A DNA stretch of 64,000 bases, taken from assembly GCF_001552135.1 (NCBI RefSeq), contig NZ_BCQP01000010.1, positions 248,001-312,000 on the forward strand, written 5' to 3'. A program made the position numbers and the translations under genes. The first letter of the stretch is position 1, and each line of letters starts with the position of its first letter. The DNA comes from Actinomadura chibensis NBRC 106107. GTDB taxonomy: Bacteria; Actinomycetota; Actinomycetes; Streptosporangiales; Streptosporangiaceae. Positions 16,066-24,437 of the stretch are shown piece by piece. The notes under the pieces were generated by a model. The model saw nothing but the letters and a program-made list of their open reading frames with translations, was not told the origin of the DNA and searched no databases.

Positions 16066-17492
16066 CGAGGCATGTCGTGGTGGTCGGGGCCGGGCCCGCG
16101 GGGCTCGGGGCGGCGGCGGGGGCGCTGCGGGCCGGGGCGGCGGTGACGCTGCTCGACGCCGCCGAGAACCCGGGCGGCCAGTTCCACCGGATGCTTCCCG
16201 GCGCCTTCGCCGCCGCCGACCCCGGGCGCCTCCACCACGGCTGGCGCGGCTTCGAGCGGCTCCGCGACCACGTGCTCGGGCACGCGCGGTGCGAGTGGTG
16301 GCCGGAGAGCGCGGTGTGGGCGGTCGAGCGTCCCGACGAAGGCGTCCCGCACGTCCACGTGCTGCGCGGCGAGGCCGACGGAGCCGGACGGGAGCGGCAC
16401 GTGCTCGCGCCCGACGCGCTCGTCCTCGCGCCCGGCGCGCATGACCGCGTGCTGCCGTTCCCCGGATGGGAGCTGCCCGGCGTCCACACCGCCGGGGCGG
16501 CGCAGGCCCTCGTCAAGGGCGAGCGGCTCGTCATCGGAGACAGCGTGCTGATCGCCGGGTCCGGGCCGTTCCTGCTCCCGGTCGCCGCGTCGCTGCTGGA
16601 CGCGGGCGCCGCCGTCCGCGCCGTGCTGGAGGCCAACCCCGCGTCCACCGTGGCGCGGGGCTGGGGACGCCGCCCGTGGGAGCTCGCCGCCGAGTCCGCC
16701 AAGGCCGGTGAGCTGGCCGGATACCTCGGCCTGCTCGCCCGCCGCCGCGTCCCGTACCGGACGGGCCGCGCCGTCGTCGAGGCGCGCGGCGACGGACGCG
16801 TCGAGGAGGCGGTCACGGCGCGGCTGCGTCCCGACTGGTCCGTCGTGCCCGGCACCGAGCGCACGACCCCCGTCGACGCGCTGTGCGTCACCCACGGCTT
16901 CAGCCCGCGCCTCGAACTCCCCGCCGCCGCCGGGTGCGCGCTCCGCGCCGGCGCGTTCACCGAGGTGGACGCCGACCAGCGGACCACCGTCCCCGGCGTC
17001 CTCGCCGCCGGGGAGATCACCGGCATCGCGGGGGCGCAGGCCGCCCGCACCGAGGGCCTCCTCGCCGGGTGGATCGCCGGGGGAGGCGCCCCGGACGCCC
17101 CCGAGGCGGTCCGGACGCGCCGCCGCCGCGACCGGGCCCGCGCGTTCGCCGCGCGGCTCGCCGCCGCGCATCCGGTCGGCGCGGCGTGGCCCGGCTGGCT
17201 CCGCCCGGAGACCGTCGTGTGCCGCTGCGAGGAGACGACCTACAGCGCGCTGCTGAGCGCGGGCGGCGACCCGTCCCGCGGCTCGGCGCACGCGGTCAGG
17301 CTCGGCACCCGCGCGGGCCTCGGCCCCTGCCAGGGGCGCGTGTGCGGCCCCACCGTCGCCGAGCTGCTGCCGGACGTGGGCGCGGACCCGCACCACCGCC
17401 CGGTCGCGCAGCCGATCCGGCTCGGCGAACTGGCCGAGCCGCCGGTCGAGAACCAGATCGAGAACACCGACAGGAAAGAGAACGCCCGATGA
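16062..17492 (+). CDS. D-hydroxyproline dehydrogenase, large NAD(P)/FAD-type subunit with BFD-like domain
   Basis: This 476-residue protein begins VVVVGAGPAGLGAAAGALRAGA (dinucleotide fold). A second nucleotide-binding segment, SVLIAGSGPFLLPVAASLLDAG, lies near residue 160. The C-terminal ~70 residues are a BFD-like [2Fe-2S] domain with the Cys pairs VCRCEE and LGPCQGRVCGP. This matches the alpha subunit of heteromeric D-hydroxyproline dehydrogenases and the HcnB/sarcosine-oxidase-alpha-related group. It overlaps the next gene by 4 bases (17489-17492). Confidence 0.87.
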   Translation: MTRHVVVVGAGPAGLGAAAGALRAGAAVTLLDAAENPGGQFHRMLPGAFAAADPGRLHHGWRGFERLRDHVLGHARCEWWPESAVWAVERPDEGVPHVHVLRGEADGAGRERHVLAPDALVLAPGAHDRVLPFPGWELPGVHTAGAAQALVKGERLVIGDSVLIAGSGPFLLPVAASLLDAGAAVRAVLEANPASTVARGWGRRPWELAAESAKAGELAGYLGLLARRRVPYRTGRAVVEARGDGRVEEAVTARLRPDWSVVPGTERTTPVDALCVTHGFSPRLELPAAAGCALRAGAFTEVDADQRTTVPGVLAAGEITGIAGAQAARTEGLLAGWIAGGGAPDAPEAVRTRRRRDRARAFAARLAAAHPVGAAWPGWLRPETVVCRCEETTYSALLSAGGDPSRGSAHAVRLGTRAGLGPCQGRVCGPTVAELLPDVGADPHHRPVAQPIRLGELAEPPVENQIENTDRKENAR

Positions 17493-18418
17493 GCGACACG
17501 CAGCCCACCGGCCTCGGCGGCGTCATCGTGGCCACGGCCCTGCCCTACCGCGCGGACACCGCCGCGCCCGCCGGGCTCGCCGTCGACTACGACGCCTACG
17601 CCGAGCACTGCCGCTGGGTGGTCGGCAACGGCTGCCGCGGCGTCGGCCCGAACGGCTCCCTCGGCGAGTACTCCTCGCTGACCGACGCCGAGCGCCGCCG
17701 CGTCGCCCGCACCGCCGTGGAGGCGGTCGGCGGGGACGGCGTGGTCGTCGCCGGGGTCCACGCCCCCGGCTCCCACCAGGCCCGGCACTGGGCCGAGATC
17801 GCCGCCGAGGACGGCGCGGACGGCGTCCTCTGCCTCCCCCCGACCATGTACCGGGCCAACCGGGGCGAGATCGTCGCGCACTTCGAGGCCGTCGCGTCCG
17901 TGGGGCTGCCGGTCATGGTCTACAACAACCCGATCGACACCAAGGTCGACCTGACGCCCGACCTGCTCGCGGAGATCGCGCAGATCGACGGGGTGGTGGC
18001 GGTCAAGGAGTTCTCCGGGGACGTCCGCCGTGTCCTGGAGATCCGGGAGAAGGCGCCCGGGCTGGCGGTGGTCGCGGGCGCGGACGACGTCGTCCTGGAA
18101 TCGCTGCTGGTGGGCGCGACCGGATGGTTCGCGGGCTTCCCGAACGTGTTCCCCGCCGAGTCGGCGCTGCTGTACGACCTCGCCACCGGCGGCGCGCTGG
18201 AGGAGGCCCGCGCGCTGTACGAGCCGCTCGTCGCCGCGTTCCGCTGGGACTCGCGCACCGAGTTCGTCCAGGCGATCAAGCTCGGGATGGACCTCGTCGG
18301 CCGGTACGGCGGGCCGTGCCGCCCGCCGCGCGGACCGCTCGCCGCCGCGCACCGCGCCGCCGTCGCCGACGACATGGCCCGCGCCGTCGCGGCCCTCGAC
18401 CGGCGGCGGGCCGCCTGA
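17489..18418 (+). CDS. Delta1-pyrroline-4-hydroxy-2-carboxylate deaminase (DHDPS family)
   Basis: This 309-residue class I aldolase-like protein has the Schiff-base lysine K173 in VVAVKEFSGD, the catalytic Tyr145 in VMVYNNP and the GPNGSLGEYSSLT phosphate-loop equivalent of dihydrodipicolinate synthase. In hydroxyproline breakdown this family member deaminates and dehydrates pyrroline-4-hydroxy-2-carboxylate to 2-oxoglutarate semialdehyde. Position between the dehydrogenase and the epimerase/ALDH makes this role much likelier than lysine biosynthesis. Shares one base with the next gene (TGATG). Confidence 0.88.
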   Translation: MSDTQPTGLGGVIVATALPYRADTAAPAGLAVDYDAYAEHCRWVVGNGCRGVGPNGSLGEYSSLTDAERRRVARTAVEAVGGDGVVVAGVHAPGSHQARHWAEIAAEDGADGVLCLPPTMYRANRGEIVAHFEAVASVGLPVMVYNNPIDTKVDLTPDLLAEIAQIDGVVAVKEFSGDVRRVLEIREKAPGLAVVAGADDVVLESLLVGATGWFAGFPNVFPAESALLYDLATGGALEEARALYEPLVAAFRWDSRTEFVQAIKLGMDLVGRYGGPCRPPRGPLAAAHRAAVADDMARAVAALDRRRAA

Positions 18419-19419
18419 TGCGCTCGGTCCGGACGATCAGCGCCGTCGACTCCCACACCGAGGGGAACCCGGCCCGGATCATCACCGGCGGCGTCGCGCC
18501 GATCCCCGGCGACACTATGGCCGCGAAGCGGCTGCACGCGATCGAGCACCTGGACGGCCTGCGCCGCTTCCTCATGGACGAGCCCCGCGGCCACTCCGCG
18601 ATGAGCGGCGCGATCCTCCAGGAGCCGACCCGCCCGGACGCGGACTGGGGCGTCGTCTACATCGAGGTGTCGGGGTTCCTGCCGATGTGCGGGCACGGCA
18701 CGATCGCGCTGGCGACCGTCCTCGTCGAGACGGGCATGGTCGAGGTCACCGAGCCGGAGACCGTCGTCCGGCTGGACGCGCCCGCCGGGCTCGTCGAGGC
18801 GAGGGTCGCGGTCCGCGGCGGGCGGGCGGAGAGCGTCACGCTGCGTATGGTGCCGTCCTTCCTGCTCGAACGCGACGCCGTGGTGGACGTCCCGGGGCTC
18901 GGCGAAGTCCGCTACGACATGGCCTACGGCGGCAACTTCTACGCGATCACCGAGCTGGACGCCCTCGGCCTGCCGTTCGACCGGTCCCGCAAGGACGACA
19001 TCGTCCGCGCCGGGCTCGCGATCATGGCCGCGATCAACGAGCGGAACCCGCCGGCGCACCCGGAGGCGCCGGGCGTCGGCGGCAACAAGCACGTCCAGTT
19101 CCTCGCGCCCGGCTCCGACGCGAAGCGGTCCCGCAACGCCATGGCGATCCACCCCGGCTGGTTCGACCGGTCGCCGTGCGGCACCGGGACCTGCGCGCGG
19201 ATGGCGCAGCTGCACGCGCGCGGTGACCTGCCCCTGGACACCGGGTTCGTGAACGAGTCGTTCATCGGCACCCGCTTCCACGGCCGGCTCGTCGGCACGA
19301 CCGAGGTCGGCGGGCTCCCGGCCGTCGTCCCGGAGATCTCCGGCCGCGCCTGGATCACCGGCACCGCCACCTACCTCCTCGACCCCGCCGACCCGTTCCC
19401 CGAGGGCTTCTCCTTCTGA
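18418..19419 (+). CDS. 4-hydroxyproline 2-epimerase (proline racemase family)
   Basis: This 333-residue protein has both catalytic cysteines of the proline racemase / hydroxyproline epimerase fold, C91 in PMCGHGT and C254 in SPCGTGTC. The Cys-Cys pair supports an epimerase rather than trans-3-hydroxyproline dehydratase, in which one Cys is replaced by Thr or Ser. It would convert trans-4-hydroxy-L-proline to cis-4-hydroxy-D-proline, the substrate of the upstream dehydrogenase. GNKHVQF and the DSHTEGNPAR N-terminus are also family-typical. Start and stop overlap neighbours by one base each. Confidence 0.9.
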   Translation: MRSVRTISAVDSHTEGNPARIITGGVAPIPGDTMAAKRLHAIEHLDGLRRFLMDEPRGHSAMSGAILQEPTRPDADWGVVYIEVSGFLPMCGHGTIALATVLVETGMVEVTEPETVVRLDAPAGLVEARVAVRGGRAESVTLRMVPSFLLERDAVVDVPGLGEVRYDMAYGGNFYAITELDALGLPFDRSRKDDIVRAGLAIMAAINERNPPAHPEAPGVGGNKHVQFLAPGSDAKRSRNAMAIHPGWFDRSPCGTGTCARMAQLHARGDLPLDTGFVNESFIGTRFHGRLVGTTEVGGLPAVVPEISGRAWITGTATYLLDPADPFPEGFSF

Positions 19420-20828
19420 TGAACCACGCTCCGAAGACCCCCGTCGACGCCGCGGTGTCGGCCGCGGTGTCCGCCGCGCCCGGCTGGGCCGCCGCGCCGC
19501 CCGGGACCCGCGCCGCCGCCCTGACCTCGGTCGCCGCCGCCCTGGAGGACGCCAGGGCCGACCTCGTCGCCCTCGCCGGCGCGGAGACGCGCCTCGGCGA
19601 GGCCCGGCTGAACGGCGAGCTGACGCGCACGACGTTCCAGCTCGCGATGTTCGCCGACGCCGTCCGCGCGGGCGCCTTCCACGACGCGCGCATCGACCGC
19701 CCCGACCCGGACTGGCCCACCGGCCCACGCCCCGACCTGCGCCGCTACCGGACGCCCGTCGGGCCCGTCCTGGTGTTCGCGGCGAGCAACTTCCCGTTCG
19801 CGTTCAGCGTCGCGGGCGGCGACACCGCGTCCGCGTGGGCGGCGGGCTGCCCGGTCGTGGTCAAGGCCCACCCCGGGCACCCGCGCCTGTCCCGCCGGAC
19901 GGCCGAGGCGATCCGCGCCGCCGGGCTCCCGGCCGGCGTGTTCGGCCTCATCGAGGGAGAGGACGCGGGCGTCGAGGCCCTGCGGCATCCCGGCGTCGCC
20001 GCCGCCGCGTTCACCGGCTCGCAGCGCGGCGGGCTGGCGCTCGCGGGGATCGCCGCCGAGCGTCCCGTGCCGATCCCGTTCTACGCGGAGATGGGCAGCG
20101 TCAACCCGTCCGTCGTGACGCCCCGCGCCGCGCGGGCGCGCGGCGACGAGATCGCCCAGGGGTACGCGGCGTCGCTCACCCTGGGCGCGGGGCAGTTCTG
20201 CACCAACCCCGGCCTGCTGTTCGCGCCCGCCGGGCTGGTGGGCCGGCTCGCCGGGCGCGTCCGGGACGTCCCGGACGCGCCGATGCTGAACGACCGCATC
20301 CGGTCCGCGTTCCTCGCCGGGGCGGACGCGCTGGCGGCCCGCCCCGGCGTCCGGCGGCTGGTCTGGCCGGACGACCCGTCCTCCACCGCGCCGCGCCTGC
20401 TCGCCACGGACCTGGACGCGTTCGACGCCGGCGCCGCCGCGGAGTGCTTCGGCCCGCTCGGGCTGGTCGTCGCCTACGAGCGGACGTCCGACCTGCCCGG
20501 CGTCCTCGCGGCGCTGCCGGGCCAGCTCACCGCGTCCCTGCACGCCGAACCGGACGAGGCCGCCGGCCTCGCCGCGCTCGCCGGGGTGCTCGCGGGACGC
20601 GCCGGACGCGTCCTGTGGAACCAGTGGCCGACCGGCGTGTCCGTCACCCACGCGATGCAGCACGGCGGCCCGTACCCGGCGACGACCGCGCCGTCCACCA
20701 CCTCGGTCGGGACGGCGGCGATCGACCGGTTCCTGCGTCCCGTCGCGTTCCAGGGCTGGCCGCCAGAGCTGCTGCCGCCCCCGCTGCGCGACGACAACCC
20801 GTGGAACGTCCCGCAGGACGTCCGCTAG
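19419..20828 (+). CDS. 2-oxoglutarate semialdehyde dehydrogenase (ALDH)
   Basis: This 469-residue aldehyde dehydrogenase is of the NADP-type 2-oxoglutarate-semialdehyde group, with N124 in ASNFPFAFS, K149 in VVVKAHPGHP, E224 in YAEMGSVNP and the nucleophile C261 in GAGQFCTNPG. The HPGHP and MGSVNP contexts are typical of that group. It oxidises the semialdehyde made by the preceding deaminase to 2-oxoglutarate, which enters the TCA cycle. Last gene of the operon; it ends 9 bases from the convergent gabD 3' end. Confidence 0.9.
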   Translation: MNHAPKTPVDAAVSAAVSAAPGWAAAPPGTRAAALTSVAAALEDARADLVALAGAETRLGEARLNGELTRTTFQLAMFADAVRAGAFHDARIDRPDPDWPTGPRPDLRRYRTPVGPVLVFAASNFPFAFSVAGGDTASAWAAGCPVVVKAHPGHPRLSRRTAEAIRAAGLPAGVFGLIEGEDAGVEALRHPGVAAAAFTGSQRGGLALAGIAAERPVPIPFYAEMGSVNPSVVTPRAARARGDEIAQGYAASLTLGAGQFCTNPGLLFAPAGLVGRLAGRVRDVPDAPMLNDRIRSAFLAGADALAARPGVRRLVWPDDPSSTAPRLLATDLDAFDAGAAAECFGPLGLVVAYERTSDLPGVLAALPGQLTASLHAEPDEAAGLAALAGVLAGRAGRVLWNQWPTGVSVTHAMQHGGPYPATTAPSTTSVGTAAIDRFLRPVAFQGWPPELLPPPLRDDNPWNVPQDVR

Positions 20829-20837
20829 GAGGAGGGG

Positions 20838-22217
20838 TCAGCCGACCCAGACCGTCTTGGCGTTGCAGAACGCGTGCATGCCCTCGGCGGACAGCTCGCG
20901 CCCGTAGCCGGAGCGCTTCGTCCCGCCGAACGGCAGCTCCGGGTAGGACGTCGTCATCCCGTTGACGAACACCTGCCCGGCGTCCAGTTCCCGGACGAAC
21001 CGCTCCCGCTCGGCGTCGTCGCGCGTCCACGCGTTGGAGCCGAGCCCGAAGCCCGTGGCGTTCGCGACCTCGACCGCCTCCGACACCCCGCGCACGCGGA
21101 ACAGCGACGCGACCGGCGCGAACACCTCCTCGTGGTACATCCGCATCTCCGGCGTCACCCCGGACACGACGGTCGGCGGGTAGAACCAGCCCGGGCCGTC
21201 CGGGCGCTCGCCGCCGCACAGCACCCGCGCGCCCTTCGCGACCGCGTCCGCGACCAGCTCCTCGGTCTCGGCGCGGGCCCGCTCGCTGACGAGGGGGCCG
21301 ATGTCGGTGGCCTCGTCCAGCGGGTCGCCGACCCTCTTCGCGCGCATGTTCGCGACGAACCGCCGCTCGAACTCGTCCGCGCAGCCGATGTCGACGATGA
21401 ACCGCTTCGCCGAGATGCAGCTCTGCCCGTTGTTGAGGCACCGGGACTCCGCCGCCGTCCACGCCGCCGCCTCGATGTCGGCGGACGGCATCACGACGAA
21501 CGGGTCGCTGCCGCCGAGCTCCAGCACCGTCGTCTTGACCTCGCTCCCGGCGATCGAGGCGACCGACCGCCCGGCGGGCTCGCTGCCGGTGAGCGTCGCC
21601 GCCTTCACCCTCGGGTCCCGCAGCACCCGCTCGACCTGCGACGACCCGATCAGCAGCGCCTGGAACGCGCCCTCGGGGAACCCGGCGCGGCGGAACACCT
21701 CCTCCAGGAACAGCGCCGTCTGCGGGACGTTCGACGCGTGCTTCAGCAGCCCCACGTTCCCCGCCATCAGCCCCGGCGCGGCGAACCTGATCACCTGCCA
21801 CAGCGGGAAGTTCCACGGCATGACCGCGAGGACCGGCCCGAGCGGCTCGTAGCGGACGTAGGCGTCGCGCGCGTCCACGTCGCGGGGGTCGGCGGGACGC
21901 CGGTCGGCGAGGAACTCCGCCGCGTGCTCCGCGTAGTACCGGCACGCCTTCGCGCACTTGCGCGCCTCCGCGCCGGCGGCCTTCAGCGTCTTGCCCATCT
22001 CCGCGGTCATGATCGCGGCGATCCGGTCGGCCTCCCGGTCGAGGACGTCGGCCGCCGCGTTCATCCACCCGGCGCGCTCGGCGAGCGCGGTCGTCCGATA
22101 GGAGGCGAACGTCTGCGCCGCCCGGGCGATCCGCCGGTCGACCTCCTCGTCGGTCAGCGCGTCGAAGGTCTTCTCCACCTCGCCCGTCGCGGGGTTGGTC
22201 GTCGCGATCGTCGTCAT
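20838..22217 (-). CDS. gabD: NADP-dependent succinate-semialdehyde dehydrogenase
   Basis: This 459-residue ALDH has N136 in MPWNFPLWQV, K159 in GLLKHASNVP, E233 in LELGGSDPFV and the nucleophile C267 in NNGQSCISAKRF, the signature of the GabD/Sad branch. It oxidises succinate semialdehyde to succinate. Start ATG 22217 gives the usual MTTIATTNPATGEV opening. The upstream lactonase-like gene ends 36 bases away on the same strand, so the two may be co-transcribed. Confidence 0.87.
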   Translation of the reverse strand: MTTIATTNPATGEVEKTFDALTDEEVDRRIARAAQTFASYRTTALAERAGWMNAAADVLDREADRIAAIMTAEMGKTLKAAGAEARKCAKACRYYAEHAAEFLADRRPADPRDVDARDAYVRYEPLGPVLAVMPWNFPLWQVIRFAAPGLMAGNVGLLKHASNVPQTALFLEEVFRRAGFPEGAFQALLIGSSQVERVLRDPRVKAATLTGSEPAGRSVASIAGSEVKTTVLELGGSDPFVVMPSADIEAAAWTAAESRCLNNGQSCISAKRFIVDIGCADEFERRFVANMRAKRVGDPLDEATDIGPLVSERARAETEELVADAVAKGARVLCGGERPDGPGWFYPPTVVSGVTPEMRMYHEEVFAPVASLFRVRGVSEAVEVANATGFGLGSNAWTRDDAERERFVRELDAGQVFVNGMTTSYPELPFGGTKRSGYGRELSAEGMHAFCNAKTVWVG

Positions 22218-22253
22218 GCCCGGGACGTGCCCGTGGCGCCGACCAGGAAACCG

Positions 22254-23312
22254 TCAGGCGGGTATCACGCAGACGGGCGACGGCACCTCCAGCGGCGGGC
22301 CGGCCGGGACGGGCACGCCGTCCGCGCCGATCCGGAACGTCGCGACCGTGTCGTCGTGCTGGTTGGCCACGTGCATCCAGGCGCCGTCCGTCCAGGCGTC
22401 GTCGACGTGGAGGTCGCGGGGGCCGCGCCCGCCGGACGGGACGTCCGCGACCGCCGCCAGCGCGGCGCCGCCGTCCAGCACCCGGTGGGCGGTCACGACG
22501 TCCGCGCCGCGCGTGGAGGTGTACACGAACCGCCCGCCGCCGCCGAGCCCGATCGCCCCGGGCAGCGGCGTGCCGCCCGCCGGAGCGGCCGTCACGGGCG
22601 TCTCCGCGACGACCTCCAGCCGCGCGTACCCGTCCACCGGCCGCAGCACGAGGACGGTCGCGGCCAGCTCGGTCACCACGTGCACGTACCCGCCCGGATG
22701 GACGACCAGGTGCCGAGGGCCGGACCCCGGCGGGACCGGCGTCTCCCCGGCGAGGCGCAGCGCGCCGCCCTCGATCCGGAACGACCGGACGAGGTCGGCG
22801 CCGAGGTCGGTGGTCAGGACGGTCCCGTCCGGCGCGGAGGCGCTCGCGTGGGCGTGCGGCCCCTCCTGCCGGTCCGCGCGCGGCCCGCCGCCGTGCCCTT
22901 CGGCGACGGCGGGCTCGCCCGCGAACGCGCCGTCCGGGCCGAGCGGGACGGCCCGGACCGTCCCCGACCCGTAGTCCGCGACGACGAGGTGCCGCGCGCC
23001 GGGCGGCACGTGCAGGTGGCACGGCAGCGCGCCCGCCGCGCGGCTCCCGATCTCGCGGAGCCGCCCGCCGGACGCGACGCCGGACGCGTCGAACGCGACG
23101 ACGCCGCCCTCGTCCTCCTCCCGCACCGCGTAGAGGACGTCCCCGCCGGGACGCACCGCCAGGTACGACGGGCTCACCGCCTCGGCGGCCAGCAGGGGAG
23201 CGGTCAGGACGCCGTCGTCGCGCCGCGTGACCCGGTAGATCCCGGCGCCTCGCCCGGCCCCGCCGGTGTAGGTGCCCACCCAGAACGCCCGCTCGCCCAC
23301 CAGAACTCCCAT
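22254..23312 (-). CDS. Lactonase-family seven-bladed beta-propeller protein
   Basis: This 352-residue protein is of the 6-phosphogluconolactonase/carboxy-cis,cis-muconate-cyclase-like (YbhE) family. It shows FWVGTYTGGAGRGAGIYR at the start, SPSYLAVRPGGDVLYAV, the HPHA-like GPHAHAS segment near the middle and GPRHLVVHP. Members hydrolyse sugar lactones, often 6-phosphogluconolactone, but substrate varies. No pentose-phosphate gene adjoins it (pgi is 1.1 kb away and divergent). A GTG at 23315 immediately precedes the chosen ATG and could also be used. Confidence 0.8.
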   Translation of the reverse strand: MGVLVGERAFWVGTYTGGAGRGAGIYRVTRRDDGVLTAPLLAAEAVSPSYLAVRPGGDVLYAVREEDEGGVVAFDASGVASGGRLREIGSRAAGALPCHLHVPPGARHLVVADYGSGTVRAVPLGPDGAFAGEPAVAEGHGGGPRADRQEGPHAHASASAPDGTVLTTDLGADLVRSFRIEGGALRLAGETPVPPGSGPRHLVVHPGGYVHVVTELAATVLVLRPVDGYARLEVVAETPVTAAPAGGTPLPGAIGLGGGGRFVYTSTRGADVVTAHRVLDGGAALAAVADVPSGGRGPRDLHVDDAWTDGAWMHVANQHDDTVATFRIGADGVPVPAGPPLEVPSPVCVIPA

Positions 23313-23349
23313 CACGCCGAGACGGGGTGAGCCTAGCGCGAGCGGAGGG

Positions 23350-24183
23350 TCACTCCGTTGACCGGGCGGACGACACGGGACGCAGGAGCGCCTCCTGCTG
23401 GACGGACGCGAGCAGCGTGCCGTCCTCGGCGCGGAGGGCGCCGCGGGCGAGGCCGCGGGCGCCGTGGTTCGTCACCGGGTCCACCGTGTAGAGCAGCCAC
23501 CGGTCGACGCGCGGCGGACGGTGGAACCACACCGCGTGGTCCAGCGACACCGCAGTGGCCAGCTCGCGCGGCGAGCCCGGCGCGCGGGCGCCGCTGACCA
23601 CCGCCATGTCCGACAGGTAGGCGATCAGGCAGGCGTGCAGGCCCGGGTCGTCGCCGACCGGGTCCGCCGCCCGGATCCAGAACGGGTGGCGGAGCGGGAA
23701 CCCGCCCTCCTCCGGCGGGTCGACCAGGCGGACGTCGAACCCGAACGGGCGTCCGAAGAACTCCGGCGGGACGAGCTCGGTCAGGCCCTCCGGGCCGGGC
23801 GTGCCGGACGGCGCCTCCTCCTGCCAGTCGAACCCGTCCTCCGGGTCGTGGAACGAGGCGATCAGCTCCAGGATCGGCTTGCCGCCCTGGCTCGCCGTGA
23901 CGTGCCGGGTGGAGAAGGACCGGCCGTCCCTCGTGCGGGCGACCTCGAACGTCAGCGGCTCGTCCGGCATGCCCGGGCGGATGAAGTAGGCGTGCAGCGA
24001 GTGCGGCGGCCGCCCGTCCGCCGTGAGGCACGCGGCGCGCAGGCTCTGCCCGGCGACCTGCCCGCCGAACAGCCGGGGCCGCCCCACCGACCGGGACGTG
24101 GTGGCGAACACGTCCTCGCCGAGCGGCGCGAGGTCGAACAGCCGCGCGAGCCGGGAGGGTGCCTCGGAAGGGATGTCGCTCAT
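23350..24183 (-). CDS. tesB: Acyl-CoA thioesterase II
   Basis: This 277-residue double-hot-dog thioesterase hydrolyses acyl-CoA to free acid and CoA. Family segments visible are GRPRLFGGQVAGQSLRAA, HSLHAYFIRPG, RDGRSFSTRHV and, in the second hot-dog, SLDHAVWFHRP near residue 215, which supplies part of the Asp/Thr/Gln active site. Three tandem copies of CCCGCTCGTG lie just upstream of its start. Divergent from pgi. Confidence 0.9.
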   Translation of the reverse strand: MSDIPSEAPSRLARLFDLAPLGEDVFATTSRSVGRPRLFGGQVAGQSLRAACLTADGRPPHSLHAYFIRPGMPDEPLTFEVARTRDGRSFSTRHVTASQGGKPILELIASFHDPEDGFDWQEEAPSGTPGPEGLTELVPPEFFGRPFGFDVRLVDPPEEGGFPLRHPFWIRAADPVGDDPGLHACLIAYLSDMAVVSGARAPGSPRELATAVSLDHAVWFHRPPRVDRWLLYTVDPVTNHGARGLARGALRAEDGTLLASVQQEALLRPVSSARSTE

Positions 24184-24210
24184 CGGGAACCTCCTGCGCC
24201 TGCCGCCGTG

Positions 24211-24240
24211 CTCGCTCGTGCCCGCTCGTGCCCGCTCGTG
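24211..24240. repeat. Tandem decamer repeat upstream of tesB
   Basis: CTCGCTCGTG is followed by two exact copies of CCCGCTCGTG, giving three units with period 10. They lie 28-57 bases before the tesB start, in the 254-base interval between tesB and pgi. One helical turn spacing would suit co-operative protein binding, but simple slippage is equally possible. Confidence 0.6.
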
Positions 24241-24437
24241 GCCGCGACCTTATCGGCGCGGCGGCGGGCGGCCCCGCATCGGGTGGGACGCCTGCGCGTC
24301 CGGGCGGCGCCCTGATACGGTCACGCGCGGTCGACCTATGATCGCCGGCAGGGGACGGCGGGCGCCCGGGGGACGCGGCGCCCGTCCTCGCTCCGTGAGG
24401 GGACGGGCCCCGCCGCGCGAGGAGATGAGAGAAGGCA

